64,000 nucleotides of DNA from Anolis sagrei (Eukaryota > Chordata > Lepidosauria > Squamata > Anolidae), in the NCBI RefSeq assembly GCF_037176765.1, contig NC_090024.1, positions 196,288,278 to 196,352,277 of the forward strand. The letters run 5' to 3'. Positions 43,901 through 51,241 of the stretch are shown piece after piece (positions within the stretch are counted from its first letter, which is position 1; each line of letters begins with the position of its first letter). The position numbers were made by a program, and so were the translations under genes. The notes under the pieces were generated by a model, which saw only the letters and a list, made by a program, of their open reading frames with translations, had not been told where the DNA came from and searched no databases.

Positions 43901-46900
43901 TTGGGACTCCAACTCCCAGGAGCCCTAGCCATTTTGTCCAATGGCCAGGAGTTTTGGGAGCTGATGTCGAAAACATCGGAAGGACTACAAGCTTGACACC
44001 ATTGCTTTAGGACAAAAAGGTTGAATTTCTCAGAACTGTGTCATGATTCAGCAGTTTTGTATTCCCTGCATCGCCATGTGTTTTGTGCCATTATGGTCTT
44101 TGGTCCCACAAACGCTTAATTTGTAATGTGGATATTGAATGATTGAGCTAGATTTTGAATATGCTGTACTCGTACAAAATTGTGTGCTATACAGTATGTG
44201 CTGTTTCTTTCAGCTTTGTCTGATCAGAGAGGGCAATGATTCAGTGCTAATGTGTCTTCTGTTTTGAAACTGATGGTGTCCTTTTCAAAGTGCAACTTGG
44301 GGGAGTTCTGTGTCAAACTTCTTAAATATGACTGCAATAGCTTGCACTTAAGTTTCAGGAAGGTTCTTATTATGATGCAACCACTGGGAATGACAATTCA
44401 GTAATTTTGAAATAACATTTACCTATAATGTTTATTGTAGCCATTACAACGCCCGTACTTCTCACTAAAAGGCCAACTGAAAAAGAAGATAATTTCACAG
44501 GTGAGTTGCAAGAAAATGCTGTTTTTAGAGCCTGCGTGTGGACATTTTCAAAATAAATTCAAATGATATTAAGATAATTCTGACAGTGGCCTTGTTGTAC
44601 AGAAGGCAAGGCAAAAATAATGCTTACAGCTGAGTTTCTAATTTTATTTTGTGAAAGAGTAGCATAGTTCCTTGAACTCTAGGAGGCGTTGGACATAAAG
44701 AATAAACAAATTACACAGCATGAAGAATCAGATGCTGTAGTCTTCCCTTTAAGTTGCAATATAAAGATCACTCAGGCCCCTTTCATACAGTAGTATAAAA
44801 TTCACATTGAAGTGGATTATCCGGCAGTGTGAACTCAGATATTTATTTATTTATTTACTTACAGCATTTATATGCCACCCTTGTCACCCCGAAGGGGACT
44901 CGGAGCGGCTTACAAAATATATATACATGCAATCTATTATATTATTAGCATAGCACAATATCAGTATTAATTATTACTATATTGTACTATATATGTATAT
45001 TCCATTTCAAAGCAGATATTGTGGATTATCTGCCTTGATATTCTGTTTGTATAGCTGTGTGGAAGGTCCTAAGATATTTGTTCATATAACCAGTTAACCA
45101 GCCCTACAGAAAAACAAGGTAACAATGCTGCTGCTAAAGGAACTACTGGTAGATTTATGCCAGCTGATTATTAAGCATCATTGGTGACAAATTGAGAAAC
45201 TTAATTTTGGAGGAGTATTTAGGTTGTTTTCAGAAATATGGCTCCCAATGGTACAAATCAAAACTAAATGTGCACTTTCCTTTCTTTTCCTCCCGAATCG
45301 GTTTTCCTAAAAGAAAAAAGATTGAAAAAGTAATGAGAAAATAGGAAAGGTTCACAACTGGACAAATATCTCTGAACCTCAGTTCTACAGTATTTTCTCA
45401 GGTAGAGACTGTGAATTAAGTTAGAAAGAAAAACTACGCTGCATTTTCAAAAGTTCCAAAGGTTTACTTGCACAGAACCATCTTGTTGAACTAAATGGGC
45501 ACCATATATATAATATGCAGAGCGTTTTCTGTGTTCTGAAGATTTGGTGTAATGACGCATTACTCTTCTTATTACTGGCTGGATACTGCAAACTGTACTG
45601 AATAAGAAAGAAATGTTTTCTCAATGGGTTTTCCATTTGTTTTCAATGTGTTCCACATAGCATTTCTGGGCACAGTTTTTATTGGTGTTTAAATTAATAT
45701 AGTCACCTTTAGAGCAACATATACAGTATAGGATAAAAGCCTGTGCCTACATACTTGGATGCAAGGCAGCCGAACTCAGCAGAACATTCTTCTATGAAAA
45801 AAGTTGCTGAGCCAGTATGCTGTAATGCCTTGAGCACTGGACTATGACTCTGGAGACCAGGAACTGAATTTGTGTTCAGCCATGGAGAACCACTGGGTGA
45901 CCTTGAGCAAACCCTACTCTCTCAGCCTCAGAAGAAAGCAAAAATCTTGTCAAGAATCCCCTGTGATAAAGTTACCATAAGTGGGAAACAACAACAAATG
46001 TACAAGGTTGTTCAGTTTCTTAACTGTTAATTGTATTCTTTTGACCCTAAGAAACAAAGGGGGGGGGGAGAGAAAATCTTCCCTCTCATCCCTTAATATT
46101 CGAAAAATCTTCATAGGGCAAAAAATTGTATTTCTCCAAATTGTGTCATGCTTCAGGAGTGTTGTTTCTTCTTCGTCGCCATGTTCTTTGTGCCCCTATG
46201 GTCTTAGCTCCTACCAACATTTCATTTGCAATGTGGATATTGAATGATGGATCTAGATTTGGAATAAGCTTTACAAATATGTGCTGCTTCTCTCAACTTT
46301 GTCTGATCAGAGGCTGCAATGATTCTGTGCTAATGTGTCTTCTGTTTTGAAATGATTACACTATTTTCAGAGATAGTGCAACTTCGGAGAGTTCTGTGTC
46401 AAATCATAGAACCATAGAATCAAAGAGTTGGAAGAGACCTCATGGACCATCCAGTCCAATCCCCTCCCAAGAAGCAGGAAACGTCTTAAACATGACTGCA
46501 GTAGTTTGTATTTAAGTTTCAGGAAGGTTCTTACCATTCTGAATTGCAGTACAACCATTCTGAATTGCAGTATAATAATTCTTAAATAACAATTTCATAT
46601 TGTGTGTATTGCAGTCATTACGACACGAACCACATCCATACTTCTCACAAAAAGGCCAACTGAAAAAGAAGATAATTTTACAGGTGAGTTGAAATAAAAT
46701 GCTGTTTTTAGAGCCTGGATGTGGACATTTTCAAAATAAATTGATTGTCTAGCTGCTTTTTGAATGAAGATTCATTCTAAATATGTTAAAATAATCCTGA
46801 CAGTGGCCTTGTTCTACAGAAGGCAAGGCAAGATTAATGCTTACAGCTGAGTTTTTAATGTTTTTTTGAAAGAGTAGCATAGTACATTGAACTCTAGGAG

Positions 46901-49391
46901 GCGTTGGACATAGAGAATAAATAAATTACACAGCTTAAAGAATCAAATGCTATAGGCATCTCTGATTCCATGAAAAAAGATCACTGAGATATTTGTCAGT
47001 ATAATAAATTATATATGATTACATTATATATAAATACTGGAAAAACCAAATGGTTATGGCTGGGATAATGTATGTCCAATTTCTCTTAATTTTATAAATA
47101 TGCTAATTTAATCTGTTATTCAGTTGTTTTAGCAGTAAAAGCAATATGTTTTGATTTTTAATTTGATTTGTTTTTATTTACTGTATTTAATTGAAAAATG
47201 GATTTGTATTTTGTGTGTCTTTTTAATCAGGTATTCTTACCAAAAAAAAAAAAAAATAACTGTGTGTGTGCTTCTCCATATGGATCAGGTTGTAGCAATT
47301 TGGTCCACATGAAATTATAGTTACTTAAGTAACAGGTCCAATTGCACAATAACTGTTCAGTATACATATGCCTTTAAATGTTAGGCATTACATCAGTTTG
47401 GATTAAAGATATTTATTTTATTTTATTTTATTTTTAAGGACTACAGCTTGGAGACATGATTGGTATCAGTAAGTTACTTGAACCAAATTATTGGGGTGGG
47501 AGATAACCAGTGATTTATTCTTTCGCAATCATGCTTATATCCAACACATTCAGAGGCAAAGACTGCTCCTTTCCAGAGACGGCAGATCGGAAGGGGTGAC
47601 TAGTTATGCCTCCCGTCTGCTTTCAGGCAGAAAGACTAGCACCCACGTTGGCAGTCTTTAGGAAGAACTTGAAGACCTGGCTATTCTGATGTGCCTTTCT
47701 GGATTAGGATAACCTCCAGCACTATGTCCCAGAAGCACTTTATTAGAGTTTAAGACTCTCTGCACATTGCACTTGCCCAGAAATCCAACATACCACCTGC
47801 CACACCCAGCACTTTTTAACCTGTACCCATCACTGGCCTGGCCCTGGTTTTATTGCATAATGATGTAATGTTTTCTTATTGCTTATGTTTTTAATTTGCT
47901 TTGAATTGTATTGTTATTGTTTTGCTGTTGTTGTGTTCAGGCCTTGGCCTTTGTAAGCCGCATCGAGTCCTTCGGGAGATGCTAGCGGGGTACAAATAAA
48001 GTTTAATAATAATAATATTAAAAAGCAATCACTGAAAGTAAGAGCTTTATCACACTGGCCTGTTATCTTATCACAATCACATTGCTATAGCATACAGTCA
48101 CTTTTCCCTCTTGTTGCAATTGTGCAAAGCTAGCACTTCATTTATGCTAATACCTGCAGACAGTCTTTCATACAACCTCACTTCTGACCAGTGTTTACCT
48201 TATCCAGCACATGTATGCTGGGTTTTTTTTCCTAATTTTTTCCTTCCCCCTCTTTTTTGTCTTCGTGTGTCATTGCAAAGGAAGAAGAGGAAGGATTTGC
48301 AAGAATGCACAGTGGAGACATTCTTGCAAGTCCTTCCTGTGCTTCGCAATATCAGCGGAAGGATGTTATTACACAAGGAAAGGAGTGGTGGAAGAACAGT
48401 GTAATGGATCCATTGATAGGTTTTTTCCCAGCAATGAAAAGAGATTATTCAAGCACAGTACGGCTAAGGAAGAGACACAACATTGCACAGTAAGTCTCAT
48501 CCCAAGAGGCTTTTATCCTGCCACAATTCAGACTCATGTGATAAAGTCATAAGACAATGGCTTGGTTCATGGAATATTCAATGAAGTTGGAAAGCTGCAG
48601 TGGAATGTCCTACAGACTGATTCATTGGGGAAAGTCCTGTCATAGCTCTTCAGATCAGCTGCAATGCCTTGCTCTGAAATTATCTCAGAGTAAAATATCT
48701 AGCAGAATCAGTGAAACCTGGGGCCCTTCCACACAGCCATATTACCCAAAATATCAAGGCAGAAAATCACTATTATTATGTATTTGCAAATTGACTCTGA
48801 CACATGTTGACTCTGACATGGGGTTATCTTGGCAATATTTATTGAAAGGCGACTGTACATCAGAATAATTTCTCAAAGCAATTTATAATGTGTGTCTACA
48901 AGGTGAAATCTCTCACCTCTGTGCTATAAATAATATGTGTTTCTGCCTGGGATAACTTTTTGAAACTCTTCAGAATGAAGAGTTTCAATTACATTAAAAT
49001 TGCTTTGAATTACATTAAAATTGCTTTGTTACATTTTTAATTTTCTATAGTTTAAGCCATTAATTTTTAATATGTGAATGTCAGAATGGATAATGGGTGA
49101 AAACTGCAGAAATATTCATTTTCTCATATAGCAGGGAGAAACTATACATATTCCCCATTTTTGCACACGAGGATGAAATAGCCAATAGTTTTTCATTCCT
49201 AGCTTTACTATCATGTTTTATTTTTACTTTTTTTATCAAGTGTTTTTCCCCCTTTGTCCTATCCAACAGTAGCTCCAGTTCTAGTTGTTCTTTGCACTGC
49301 TGTCATTGTTGGCTTCATTCTGTGGCAAAAGAAAAAAAGGTAAAGTATTGAAATAGAATTATTATGAAACCACTATGAATTTGATCCCAGT

Positions 49392-49445
<54 letters not shown>

Positions 49446-50275
49446 CACACACACACACACACACACTATTTATATTCGGCTTTATCTCCCCGGAGGGACT
49501 CAGAACGAATTACAATACACATATGCAGCAAACATTCAATGTCTTTTTACATACACAATGAACATTGACACACAAAACAGACAAAGGTTAAGGCCTCCCC
49601 CTTTATCCAACTCTGGCCATGGGGAGGGGCTCTTGTTTCATTTTCCATGTCAAGGATCCTGATGTCTATAGACCTCTCCGATTGTGTTGCTGACATGTCT
49701 GCATATCTGCCTGGAGCACCTTTTTACCTTCCTGCCAAGGCTGTACCTATTGATCTATTTGCATTGCATGCTTTCAAACTGCTAGTTTGGCAGGAGCTAG
49801 GGCTGACAAACGAGAGCTTACCCCAACTCACAGCTTTGAACTGCCAACCTTCTGGTCAGCAGCTTTCCTGCAGCTAGCGGTTTAACCCGCTGTGCTACCG
49901 TGACCCCTAGTCAGAATATATAAACCTATTTGGCATTTTTATAAGACCTAGGTAGTTTCGTTCACATATGTAGAAGCTACAGAGGAGAATCCCTTCTTCA
50001 ATCTTCACTTCCAAAATACATTAAAAAGCGTATGGAAAAAATAGTAAGATTAAACACATAATAGCTTTGCACATGTAGAGTGTTTTTGAGCAATAGATAA
50101 TAATAATGTACCACTTGCATGTGTTAATTCAGTATTCATCTGTTGAAATCTGAAAATATATGTTGCTCTTTTCACAGTAGGAGCAACTTTTACTTTCTGT
50201 TCTCAATTTCCTCTTTTCTCTCTCTTGAGATCTTATGATTTGAATCAAGAAGCCACCAAGTTTGTAGTTTTGTGA
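26527..50275 (+). CDS. CD46-like RCA membrane protein (whole gene, 13 exons)
   Basis: Predicted type I membrane protein of 428 residues: signal peptide, SCR1, SCR2, SCR3 (split exons), SCR3' (split exons, duplicate of SCR3), SCR4, three short linker exons, a transmembrane segment and a 15-residue tail. SCR domains of this family bind C3b/C4b and act as cofactor or decay-accelerating sites at the cell surface. Evidence: each SCR exon has the four Cys, the Trp before the last Cys and phase-1 borders; all splice sites are GT-AG; exon lengths 73, 183, 189, 100, 86, 100, 86, 195, 60, 69, 30, 70 and 46 sum to 1,287 nt, divisible by three. The SCR + linker + TM + short tail layout, with a tail resembling CD46 CYT1, favours membrane cofactor protein; a split third SCR is closer to CD55. 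Orthology is inferred. Confidence 0.8.
26680..26870. repeat. Palindromic MITE in intron 1
   Basis: Contains 'catctt cactgtag', GGCATCACTCTTTCACTGCC and the inverted-side words 'aaactacagctctcaggatg' and CATTCTACAGTGTGGA; same family as 6145-6350. Confidence 0.6.
26926..27052. repeat. Palindromic MITE in intron 1
   Basis: Near-perfect inverted repeat: CTTTGGTCCTCCAGGTGTTT at the left and AAACACCTGGAGGACCAAAG at the right, centre AGCTTACCAGCTGTTAG. One of the best-preserved palindromic MITEs in the window. Confidence 0.85.
27243..27505 (+). mobile_element. Sauria-type SINE in intron 1
   Basis: Head GGAGCCCTCGGTGGCACAAT with B-box GGTTCGAATCC, body 'acgtccttgcagatagccaa', tail CTCAAGTCGCTCCTGACA and A-rich end. 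Well preserved. Confidence 0.88.
27660..28240. repeat. Purine-rich (GGAA)n tract in intron 1
   Basis: About 580 bp of almost unbroken purine on the plus strand, built of GGAAGGAA, GAAAGAAA and GGATGGAAGG blocks. Long open frames on both strands (up to 338 codons on the minus strand) are a consequence of this composition and are not genes. Confidence 0.9.
28245..28513 (+). mobile_element. L2 LINE 3' end in intron 1
   Basis: Words 'catgtccagcacttttaatt', 'gtaagccgcaccgagtcctt' and GGGGTACAAATAAAG with an (AAT)n tail at 28489-28513. Confidence 0.75.
28595..28805. repeat. Palindromic MITE in intron 1
   Basis: ATGCAGTTTGGCATCACTTT at the left, 'tggggtcaaactgtattaat' at the right, with 'ggagttgtagttttac' and 'aaatacaactccccagattc' between; same family as 6145-6350. 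Confidence 0.7.
28865..29047 (+). CDS. Exon 2: SCR1
   Basis: 183 nt, phase 1 at both ends. Starts [14 protein letters not shown], the usual SCR opening, then YRC (Cys2), VATC (Cys3), a Trp (STWTS) and FCE (Cys4). 3' site TCATTGTAG, 5' site GAAC|GTACGT. As the N-terminal module it would form part of the complement-binding face. Confidence 0.9.
29570..29645 (+). repeat. L2-like tail fragment
   Basis: 'cttgtaagccgttctgagtc' and 'ccttcagggtgagagagg' then GTATAAATATAGTAAATAAA. A short L2 or L2-tailed SINE 3' end. Confidence 0.5.
30610..31224 (+). mobile_element. CR1 LINE 3' part
   Basis: Translates in one frame at 30645-30848 to [20 protein letters not shown] and a later stretch with [17 protein letters not shown], the CR1 ORF2 C-terminus. 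Words such as 'acttcctaactgtgagagc' are typical of CR1. It is interrupted at 31224 by an L2 fragment and resumes at 31941. Confidence 0.8.
31225..31940 (+). mobile_element. L2 LINE 3' end nested in CR1
   Basis: 'ctccattggctgccgttcat', 'tcaaggtgcaggtgcttacc', 'tggaactctctccccatgg', then 'gtaagtcgcatcgagtcctt' and GGGGTATAAATAAAGG with an (ATT)n tail (31900-31940). The flanking CR1 words 'gaggctggatg' and 'ggccatctgttggggg' would be contiguous without it. Confidence 0.78.
31941..32055 (+). mobile_element. CR1 LINE 3' terminus
   Basis: 'ggccatctgttgggggtgct', 'ggactggatggcccacaagg' and repeated GATTCTTTGATTCTATGATTC, the CR1 3' end with its octamer-like tail. Confidence 0.8.
32215..32315 (+). 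repeat. L2-like tail fragment with (AAAT)n
   Basis: 'ttgtaagctgccttgagtcc' and 'aagaaaggtgggatatacat' followed by about eight AAAT units (32284-32315). Confidence 0.55.
32675..32863 (+). CDS. Exon 3: SCR2
   Basis: 189 nt, phase 1 at both ends. Reads [17 protein letters not shown], then YVCRPGYDT (Cys2), VITCLDN (Cys3), [11 protein letters not shown] (Trp and Cys4). The 'YxCxxGY' core is canonical for the sushi domain. 3' site GTTGCCAG, 5' site GAAG|GTCAGT. Confidence 0.92.
33070..33316 (-). mobile_element. Sauria-type SINE in intron 3
   Basis: Reverse orientation: tail 'cagaagtgacttgagaaact' at the left and tRNA-like head 'cacaagggtttaatccattg' at the right. Flanked by a 10-bp duplication CTGAGTGCAT (33060-33069 and 33317-33326). 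Confidence 0.88.
33570..33674 (+). mobile_element. CR1 3' terminus at the left border of the duplicated block
   Basis: 'ggccatctgtcaggggtgct', 'ggactggatggctcatgagg' and GATTCTATGATTCTA. The tandemly duplicated block begins directly after it. Confidence 0.7.
33842..33941 (+). CDS. Exon 4: SCR3, first half
   Basis: 100 nt, phase 1 in and phase 2 out. Reads [20 protein letters not shown] then [11 protein letters not shown], holding Cys1 and Cys2. It ends inside the Gly codon after Cys2, the classic split point of divided SCR exons in CR1, CD55 and CD46. Confidence 0.9.
34428..34745 (-). mobile_element. tRNA-derived SINE (CTTTACCTT-tail family)
   Basis: Reverse copy: 'aaaggtaaaggttttcccct' tail at the left, head 'aacaagttcagcaactcagt' at the right. 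An orthologous copy is at 38411-38720, so it predates the duplication. Confidence 0.8.
34853..35100 (-). mobile_element. tRNA-derived SINE (CTTTACCTT-tail family), partial
   Basis: 'ggtaaaggtaaaggtttccc' tail at the left, 'ggctggcatgattgcatgga' in the body. In block 2 (38722-38960) its tail and the DNA before it are deleted. Confidence 0.7.
35455..35630 (+). mobile_element. tRNA-derived SINE (CTTTACCTT-tail family), 3' half
   Basis: 'ggccacatgatcttggagat', 'ttcggcttagaaatggagat' and CTTAATGTCAGGAGAAACC with a TTTAACTTTACTTTA end. Its partner in block 2 is 40107-40272. Confidence 0.7.
35849..35934 (+). CDS. Exon 5: SCR3, second half
   Basis: 86 nt, phase 2 in and phase 1 out. Reads [20 protein letters not shown] then WQTKAPECQ, giving Cys3, Trp and Cys4. 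3' site CTCCTATAG, 5' site CAAC|GTAAGG. Confidence 0.92.
36470..36590. repeat. Short hairpin MITE, degenerate
   Basis: Two 'tctacactgccatataatcc' words in direct and partial inverted arrangement; also present at 42010-42130 in block 2. Confidence 0.55.
36640..37615 (-). mobile_element. L1-type LINE fragment at the duplication junction
   Basis: The minus strand translates in pieces to words like those of an L1 ORF2 C-terminus (a WKCEK...HMLWKC-type Cys/His stretch around 37190-37270). It lies exactly between block 1 and block 2 and is single copy. Frames are broken. Confidence 0.55.
37784..37883 (+). CDS. Exon 6: SCR3', first half (duplicate of exon 4)
   Basis: 100 nt with the same phases as exon 4. 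Reads [20 protein letters not shown] then [11 protein letters not shown]; it differs from exon 4 at S/R and DK/EE near Cys2. All three changes alter the protein. Confidence 0.9.
37945..38047. repeat. Palindromic MITE
   Basis: 'catgggcaaacttcggccct' at the left and 'gggccgaagtttgcccatgg' at the right are inverted. Block 1 has only the right half at 33990-34056, so it was partly deleted there. Confidence 0.7.
38411..38720 (-). mobile_element. tRNA-derived SINE in block 2
   Basis: Counterpart of 34428-34745: 'ttttcccctgatattaagtc' and 'aacaagttcagcaactcagc'. Confidence 0.8.
38722..38960 (-). mobile_element. tRNA-derived SINE in block 2, partial
   Basis: Counterpart of 34853-35100, fused directly to the previous SINE by a deletion of about 150 bp. 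Confidence 0.65.
39297..40098. mobile_element. Tc1/mariner-like MITE inserted only in block 2
   Basis: About 800 bp with inverted ends CCATATATTCTGGTGTATAA and (inverse) CCGCATATTCTGGCATATAA, flanked by TA. The interior has a short tandem array of 'agtcttatacatgg' (39395-39475). The block 1 counterpart at about 35440 is uninterrupted. Confidence 0.72.
40107..40272 (+). mobile_element. tRNA-derived SINE in block 2, 3' half
   Basis: Counterpart of 35455-35630: 'ggccacatgaccttggagat' and 'cttaatgtcaggggaaacc' with a CTTTACCTTTACTTTA end. Confidence 0.75.
40497..40582 (+). CDS. Exon 7: SCR3', second half (duplicate of exon 5)
   Basis: 86 nt, phase 2 in and phase 1 out. Reads [20 protein letters not shown] then WQTKPPECQ; only A/P differs from exon 5. 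Both copies keep all Cys and Trp and intact splice sites, so both can be used. Confidence 0.92.
41042..41933 (-). mobile_element. BovB (RTE) LINE, 5'-truncated
   Basis: Inserted in block 2 with a 10-bp duplication TTATTAGCAG (41032-41041 and 41934-41943). The 3' tail is (CAA)n on the minus strand at 41042-41050. It contains the polymerase C-terminus described separately. Confidence 0.92.
41052..41702 (-). pseudogene. BovB polymerase C-terminal fragment
   Basis: An open 216-codon frame with the RTE/BovB hallmarks [39 protein letters not shown] and [15 protein letters not shown]. The upstream active-site part (about 41760-41930, with [12 protein letters not shown]) is in another frame. It is a 5'-truncated copy without endonuclease. 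Confidence 0.9.
42010..42130. repeat. Short hairpin MITE, degenerate
   Basis: Block 2 counterpart of 36470-36590. Confidence 0.55.
42211..42405 (+). CDS. Exon 8: SCR4, heavily glycosylated type
   Basis: 195 nt, phase 1 at both ends. Cys1 in IICFSPP, Cys2 in YHCDPGF, Cys3 in IHCTTEN, Trp in GVWRG and Cys4 in PECK. Six N-X-S/T sequons occur: NVT, NAS, NST, NFT, NST and NLT, five of them between Cys1 and Cys2. As the membrane-proximal SCR it may act as a glycan-covered spacer. Confidence 0.9.
42605..42790 (-). repeat. L2-like tail fragment with (ATTT)n
   Basis: (ATTT)n at 42609-42632, then 'tttctaccccgctcttctca' and 'aagggggattcagaaccact', the inverse of an L2-type 3' end. Confidence 0.5.
43870..44010. 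repeat. Palindromic MITE, degenerate
   Basis: 'actccaactcccaggagccc' and 'ggagttttgggagctgatgt' are inverted arms; present only in linker-duplication copy 1. Confidence 0.6.
44441..44500 (+). CDS. Exon 9: Ser/Thr-Pro linker 1
   Basis: 60 nt, phase 1. Reads [22 protein letters not shown]46 has short STP exons at this place that carry O-glycans; this one has four Thr in 20 residues. 3' site ATTGTAG, 5' site ACAG|GTGAGT. Confidence 0.75.
44832..45000 (-). repeat. L2-tailed SINE or L2 3' end
   Basis: (ATTT)n then 'tatatgccacccttgtcacc' and 'ccgaaggggactcggagcgg', an inverse L2-type tail. Confidence 0.5.
46404..46480 (-). mobile_element. CR1 3' terminus
   Basis: 'catagaaccatagaatcaaa' and 'ggaagagacctcatggacca', the inverse of the CR1 3' end; only in linker-duplication copy 2. 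Confidence 0.7.
46615..46683 (+). CDS. Exon 10: Ser/Thr-Pro linker 2 (duplicate of exon 9)
   Basis: 69 nt, phase 1. Reads [20 protein letters not shown] then NFT. The last 14 residues equal those of exon 9; three extra residues (RTT-type) add Thr near the start. Both splice sites are intact. Confidence 0.75.
47439..47468 (+). CDS. Exon 11: short juxtamembrane exon
   Basis: 30 nt, phase 1. Reads [12 protein letters not shown]-rich tract and TTTTAAG precede it and ATCA|GTAAGT follows. Small size lowers certainty, but its phase joins both neighbours. Confidence 0.6.
47535..48017 (+). mobile_element. L2 LINE 3' end
   Basis: 'ggaagaacttgaagacctgg', 'ccacacccagcactttttaa', 'gtaagccgcatcgagtcctt' and GGGGTACAAATAAAGTTTAA with a short (AAT)n. 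Confidence 0.75.
48018..48990. other. No gene seen; intron 11
   Basis: No recognised exon or repeat apart from a piece of short hairpin MITE near 48720-48770 ('cccttccacacagccatatt'). Confidence 0.4.
49270..49339 (+). CDS. Exon 12: transmembrane segment
   Basis: 70 nt, phase 1 in and phase 2 out. Reads [19 protein letters not shown] followed by QKKKR: one membrane helix and a basic stop-transfer anchor. 3' site ATCCAACAG, 5' site AAAG|GTAAAG. Confidence 0.82.
49389..49468. repeat. (AAAG)n and (AC)n microsatellites
   Basis: About 13 AAAG/GAAA units (49391-49442) followed by (AC)n (49444-49467). Confidence 0.95.
49650..49910 (-). mobile_element. tRNA-derived SINE, degenerate
   Basis: 'ttgatctatttgcattgcat', 'caaactgctagtttggcagg' and the tRNA-like head 'ggtttaacccgctgtgctac' in reverse orientation. 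Confidence 0.65.
50230..50275 (+). CDS. Exon 13: cytoplasmic tail and stop
   Basis: Follows a long pyrimidine tract (TTTCCTCTTTTCTCTCTCTTGAG). In phase 2 it reads [14 protein letters not shown] and TGA. It resembles the CYT1 tail of CD46, which ends REVKFTSL: a Tyr near the start, an acidic middle, and K-F-x-x-L at the end. A terminal VVL could be a PDZ ligand. The untranslated part continues to a signal at 50770 or 51086. Confidence 0.7.
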
Positions 50276-50769
50276 AACTTGGTCTTCCAGTAAGAAACAG
50301 CACACACCTAATTTGGGCTTTGAAAGGTACGCTTTTATTTTTGACAGTCAGTGTATTATTGTAAATCATATATAGTTGTGATTAGTAACTCTAGAGGGAA
50401 AGTGCATACTGTGCACCCAGCCTTTCTGCATTATTTTGGTTACAGATTACATCACAGATGTTCTAGCACCTCAAAAAAATAGAGCTATGAGGATTTGTAG
50501 TTCATGTGCCTTCAAGTTATTTCCATGTGACATGACCAGGGCCAAGGCCAAGATCTCTTTGACTTCTGCAAAGAATGTTCATTTCTTTAGTCCTATGAAG
50601 GCAGAGGGGCATCCTCTATTCTAAAAGAAATGAAACATATTTTGGTTTCATTGACATATTTTTAAAATATAGGCATTCATGTTTTCCACTTAACATGAAA
50701 AACACCATATTCTTTGGATACTAGCATTGATCTAAATTCAACTTATTCCAGACTAGAGTAGATACATTC

Positions 50770-50775
50770 AATAAA
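50770..50775 (+). promoter_or_regulatory. Candidate polyadenylation signal
   Basis: AATAAA about 495 bp after the stop codon. A second AATAAA lies at 51086-51091. Which one is used cannot be seen. Confidence 0.4.
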
Positions 50776-50897
50776 TAGAGATGTAATAATTCAACATTTT
50801 TGTTCGCTCTATTGATTAATGGTGTCAACTTAAGTTCAAATTAATAATTGGATATAGGCCACTAATTTGGATTCTTTGAATACCTGGTCTACTTTTT

Positions 50898-50976
50898 GAA
50901 TTACATTAAAATTGCTTTGTTACATTTTTAATTTTCTATAGTTTAACCCATTACTTTTTAATATCATGTGAATGTC
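50898..50976 (+). repeat. Copy of intron sequence from before exon 12
   Basis: Matches 49008-49082 ('attacattaaaattgctttg', 'ttgttacatttttaattttc') with a few changes. Looser similarity continues to about 51330, opposite exon 12. Confidence 0.7.
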
Positions 50977-51162
50977 ATAAATGTTTACAAATTCTGAGTG
51001 AGATGCATTTACTGGTTATTTTAGTGTATTACATAGGGATTTATTTGTGACTTCTTAGGGGTTTTTTTTCACATTAAACATTTTTAATAAACAATCTCAA
51101 GATATATCCTCCTGAACTATATTACTATTTTCTTGTTATTTTACCTTCTGTCACCTTATCTT

Positions 51163-51241
51163 CTGTCCTTCCTTCCTTCCTTCCTTCCTTCCTTCCTTCC
51201 TTCCTTCCTTCCTTCCTTCCTTCCTTCCTTCCTTCCTTCCT
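51163..51241. repeat. (TTCC)n microsatellite
   Basis: About 19 TTCC units. Confidence 0.95.

Larger units (their letters stand above)
43240..44740 (+). repeat. Linker-exon tandem duplication, copy 1
   Basis: About 1.5 kb whose words ('tgttattggtgtttaatct', 'ctaggaggcgttggacataa', 'caatgattcagtgctaatgt') recur in the same order at 45370-46950. It carries exon 9 and a palindromic MITE (43870-44010) that copy 2 lacks. Confidence 0.82.
45370..46950 (+). repeat. Linker-exon tandem duplication, copy 2
   Basis: Second copy of 43240-44740; exon start-to-start distance is 2,174 bp. It carries exon 10 and a CR1 tail (46404-46480) not in copy 1. Confidence 0.82.
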
